Source of the DNA: Fuerstiella sp.
Lineage (GTDB): Bacteria; Planctomycetota; Planctomycetia; Planctomycetales; Planctomycetaceae
Length of the DNA stretch: 47,337 nucleotides
Direction of reading: 5' to 3'
Assembly: GCA_014238335.1 (NCBI GenBank)
Contig: JABABI010000054.1
Location: 1-47,337 of the forward strand
The position numbers were made by a program, and so were the translations under genes. This document shows, in pieces, positions 45,201 to 47,337 of the stretch (positions within the stretch are counted from its first letter, which is position 1; each line of letters starts with the position of its first letter). The notes under the pieces were generated by a model, which was given only the letters and a program-made list of their open reading frames with translations, was not told the origin of the DNA and made no database searches.

Positions 45201-46646
45201 ATTAATCAAGCTCGCAGTCGCACCATCGTTATCACGTTGTTCTGGCTCATGACGTTTTCAGTGGCCACAGCGCAACAGCGGCCAAACCTGTTGCTCTTCA
45301 TGGCAGATGACATGACCTATACCGATCTGGGTTGCTACGGGAATGCGGATGTAAAAACACCGCACATTGATCGGCTGGCGACGCAGGGCGTCCGCTTCAC
45401 ACAGTGCTACAACGCTGCTCCCACGTGTTCACCATTACGACAGAGTCTGTTTACCGGGATGTATCCGGTACGGAACGGGGCCCATCCCAATCACAGTCGA
45501 GTTTACGATGGGGTGAAGTCACTGCCAAACTATTTGAGGCCCCTCGGGTATCGCGTCGCCATCGTTGGCAAGCGACACGAAGCTCCCGCCTCTGCCTTTC
45601 CCTTTGAAATGCTTGGCGGCAGTCACGGCGATGGAGGAAAGACTCCGGATGGCACGGATTTACCGCTCCACAAGGCGCGCGACTTCATTTCTCGAGACGG
45701 CCAGCAACCGTGGTGTCTGGTTGTAACATCCAACCAACCGCATAGCCCATGGAATCGCGGGGACTCATCAAAATACGATCCGAATACACTGACCGTTCCT
45801 CCGTACCTTGTCGACACCCCTGTGCTGCGCGAAGCGATGTCGAGATACTATGCAGAGATCACCTACATGGATGGCCAGGTGGGCACGATGCTGCGTCACC
45901 TGAAGAATCAAGGCATGAAACAGAACACCGTCGTACTGTGGCTCAGCGAACAGGGATCGCAGCTGCCTTTCGGAAAGTGGACGTGCTACGACACCGGAAT
46001 ACACGCGGCAGCAGTTCTGCGCTGGCCCGGCAGGACAAAATCCGGCTCCGAATCCGGCGCACTGATCAGCTATGTCGACATCGTACCAACGTTCGTTGAA
46101 CTCGCGGGCGGCAGATTACACGGCGTGGACGGTAAGTCGTTCGTACCGTTGCTTCGTGGCGCGTCCGACTATCACAATGACGTGGTCTTCAGCGTGAACA
46201 CGACTCGAGGTATTTACCACGGTTCAGAAGCATACGGGATCCGCTCGGCGACTGATGGCCGCTGGCTTTACATTCGAAATCTTCATTCGCAGAACAAATT
46301 TCAGAATATGGTGACGCATCGTGACACCGTTTATGCTTCATGGAGAATGGTGGATTCTGATTTTGCCCGTCAACGAGTAAACTCTTACGTCCGCCGCTCG
46401 CCCGAAGAACTTTATGACCTGGCCAGCGACCCATGGTGCTTTAAGAATCTGGCCGCCATGTCCCATCACCGCGACGAAATGCAGAACCTGTCCACCCGGA
46501 TGGACGACTGGATGAAACAGCAGGGTGATCTGGGCGATGCCACGGAACGAGCTGCGGAGACCAGACAGCCGAAACAAAAACCGTGGTCGAAAAACGGCGA
46601 ATACGCCCGTCAGGCAAAACAACAATCATTCCCACCGACGAACTGA
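45201..46646 (+). CDS. Secreted type I sulfatase, probable ATT start
   Basis: Read from the ATT at 45201 this is a 481-residue sulfatase with a signal peptide (basic NQARSR, hydrophobic TIVITLFWLMTF, cleavage near ATAQQ). The catalytic CSPLR motif (residues 76-80; Cys becomes formylglycine) and metal Asp pair in MADDM (36-37) are present. A second metal-site region reads LWLSEQGSQLPFGKWTCYD, a known variant of the usual SDHG. The substrate, a sulfated polysaccharide, cannot be named. No ATG exists upstream; TTG 45237 and ATG 45249 would truncate the signal peptide. The ATT is preceded by GGGAGA at ideal spacing. The formylglycine-generating enzyme is not in the window. Confidence 0.85.
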   Translation: MNQARSRTIVITLFWLMTFSVATAQQRPNLLLFMADDMTYTDLGCYGNADVKTPHIDRLATQGVRFTQCYNAAPTCSPLRQSLFTGMYPVRNGAHPNHSRVYDGVKSLPNYLRPLGYRVAIVGKRHEAPASAFPFEMLGGSHGDGGKTPDGTDLPLHKARDFISRDGQQPWCLVVTSNQPHSPWNRGDSSKYDPNTLTVPPYLVDTPVLREAMSRYYAEITYMDGQVGTMLRHLKNQGMKQNTVVLWLSEQGSQLPFGKWTCYDTGIHAAAVLRWPGRTKSGSESGALISYVDIVPTFVELAGGRLHGVDGKSFVPLLRGASDYHNDVVFSVNTTRGIYHGSEAYGIRSATDGRWLYIRNLHSQNKFQNMVTHRDTVYASWRMVDSDFARQRVNSYVRRSPEELYDLASDPWCFKNLAAMSHHRDEMQNLSTRMDDWMKQQGDLGDATERAAETRQPKQKPWSKNGEYARQAKQQSFPPTN

Positions 46647-46684
46647 TCCCTTTGATACAGACGTCGCTGCTCTGAGATCTGATA

Positions 46685-47337
46685 CTACTTCGCCAGCAGA
46701 CTCGGCAGCCACAGACTGAACGCCGGGACAAACGTAATCAGGAGCAACGTGATCAGCAACGGAATCAGAAACGGAACGGTACCGCGAATCACCTGCTGAA
46801 CCGAAGCGCCGGTCACGGAACTGAGTACGTACAACACCAGTCCGACTGGTGGAGTCAACAGGCCCAGCACCAAGTTCAGAATCATCACAATGCCCAGCTG
46901 TAACGGATCGATGCCGAATTCCAGCGCGGCTGGCAGCAACACGGGCACGGTAATTAACAGCCCCGCCACGGGTTCCAGCAGCATTCCCGTCACCAGCAGG
47001 GCGATGTTAATCAGCAGCAGAAACACATATGGATTGTCGGTCAGCTGCAGCATGGCTTCCGTAACCGCCTGTGGCCCCTGTTCTCTGGCAATCACCCAAC
47101 CGAACAGTCCGGCTGCCGCCACAATCAGCATGATGGATCCGGTTGTTGAAGCAGTCTTCACCAGCACGCCGTGAAAATCCCTGAACGACAGTGACCGGTA
47201 ACAGACACTTAAAAACAACACCCACATTACGGCTGCGGCAGCAGCCTCGGTTGGAGTAAACACGCCACCCAGAATTCCTCCCAGAATAATCACGGGCGTC
47301 AACAGCACCGGCAGTGCGTCACCAACTGCCGTCCTGA
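46685..47337 (-). CDS. TRAP transporter large permease (DctM/SiaM-type), 3' part
   Basis: The frame is open at the right edge of the window, so the start lies outside. The 217 residues seen contain about seven hydrophobic segments and the DctM landmarks VIILGGILGGVFTPTEAAAAAV, ITVPVLLPAALEFGIDPLQLGIVM and NLVLGLLTPPVGLVLYV. This is the large membrane subunit of a TRAP transporter, which uses sodium or proton gradients and a periplasmic binding protein to import organic acids. The small subunit and binding protein are expected upstream, outside the window. It converges on the sulfatase gene with a gap of 38 bp. Confidence 0.93.
   Translation of the reverse strand, partial: RTAVGDALPVLLTPVIILGGILGGVFTPTEAAAAAVMWVLFLSVCYRSLSFRDFHGVLVKTASTTGSIMLIVAAAGLFGWVIAREQGPQAVTEAMLQLTDNPYVFLLLINIALLVTGMLLEPVAGLLITVPVLLPAALEFGIDPLQLGIVMILNLVLGLLTPPVGLVLYVLSSVTGASVQQVIRGTVPFLIPLLITLLLITFVPAFSLWLPSLLAK

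Overview
The window reads as a chromosomal segment of a planctomycete (phylum Planctomycetota, probably the Planctomycetaceae/Pirellulaceae side). I infer this from family content: two DUF1501 Tat-exported proteins, VCBS/FG-GAP proteins (one with an ASPIC/UnbV tail), a GEVED-domain surface protein, a PQQ-like beta-propeller, a sulfatase, and a kelch-mutarotase/sodium-symporter fusion. No rRNA, tRNA, CRISPR array or intact insertion sequence was seen.

Layout. (1) 1-9600: the 3' part of a long repeat-built surface protein, then 1.6 kb with two decayed-looking genes, a DUF1501 protein, a CRTAC1-like VCBS protein on the opposite strand, a secreted trypsin-like protease preceded by a frameshifted small gene, and 1.2 kb with no supportable gene. 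(2) 9610-32463: a large envelope-polysaccharide locus arranged divergently around 25340-25924. Leftward genes encode a Wzz-like chain-length protein, GT4 and GT2 glycosyltransferases, an O-antigen ligase/polymerase, a Wzx-like flippase, an APH-fold kinase and a FemAB/CelD-like acyltransferase. They are followed by a DUF1932 dehydrogenase, an RraA-like aldolase, two different ATP-grasp ligases and a polytopic HTTM-like protein. Rightward genes encode the initiating sugar transferase, a membrane protein with a degenerate GGDEF domain, a NodB deacetylase, a Wza-like outer-membrane export lipoprotein and a ThDP enzyme. Together they supply initiation, assembly, flipping, polymerisation, length control, export and trimming of a polysaccharide, plus an unusual set of non-sugar tailoring enzymes. 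No exosortase or BY-kinase is present.

(3) 32544-38657: a secreted protein of unknown fold, an exo-alpha-sialidase, and a single-polypeptide fusion of a NanM-like mutarotase to a sodium:solute symporter. This looks like a sialic-acid release, anomer conversion and uptake module. (4) 38658-47337: a multiply broken VCBS-type pseudogene, a PQQ-like propeller protein, a second DUF1501 protein, a sulfatase and the 3' part of a TRAP transporter large permease.

Recurring oddities are genes whose best start is not ATG (CTG at 30847, ATT at 45201, TTG at 15519, GTG at 23875) and genes broken by small indels (8-G run at 2965-2972, 11-bp duplication at 39883-39904, frameshift near 8300). Either this genome carries several young pseudogenes, or some are assembly errors; read-level checking would decide.
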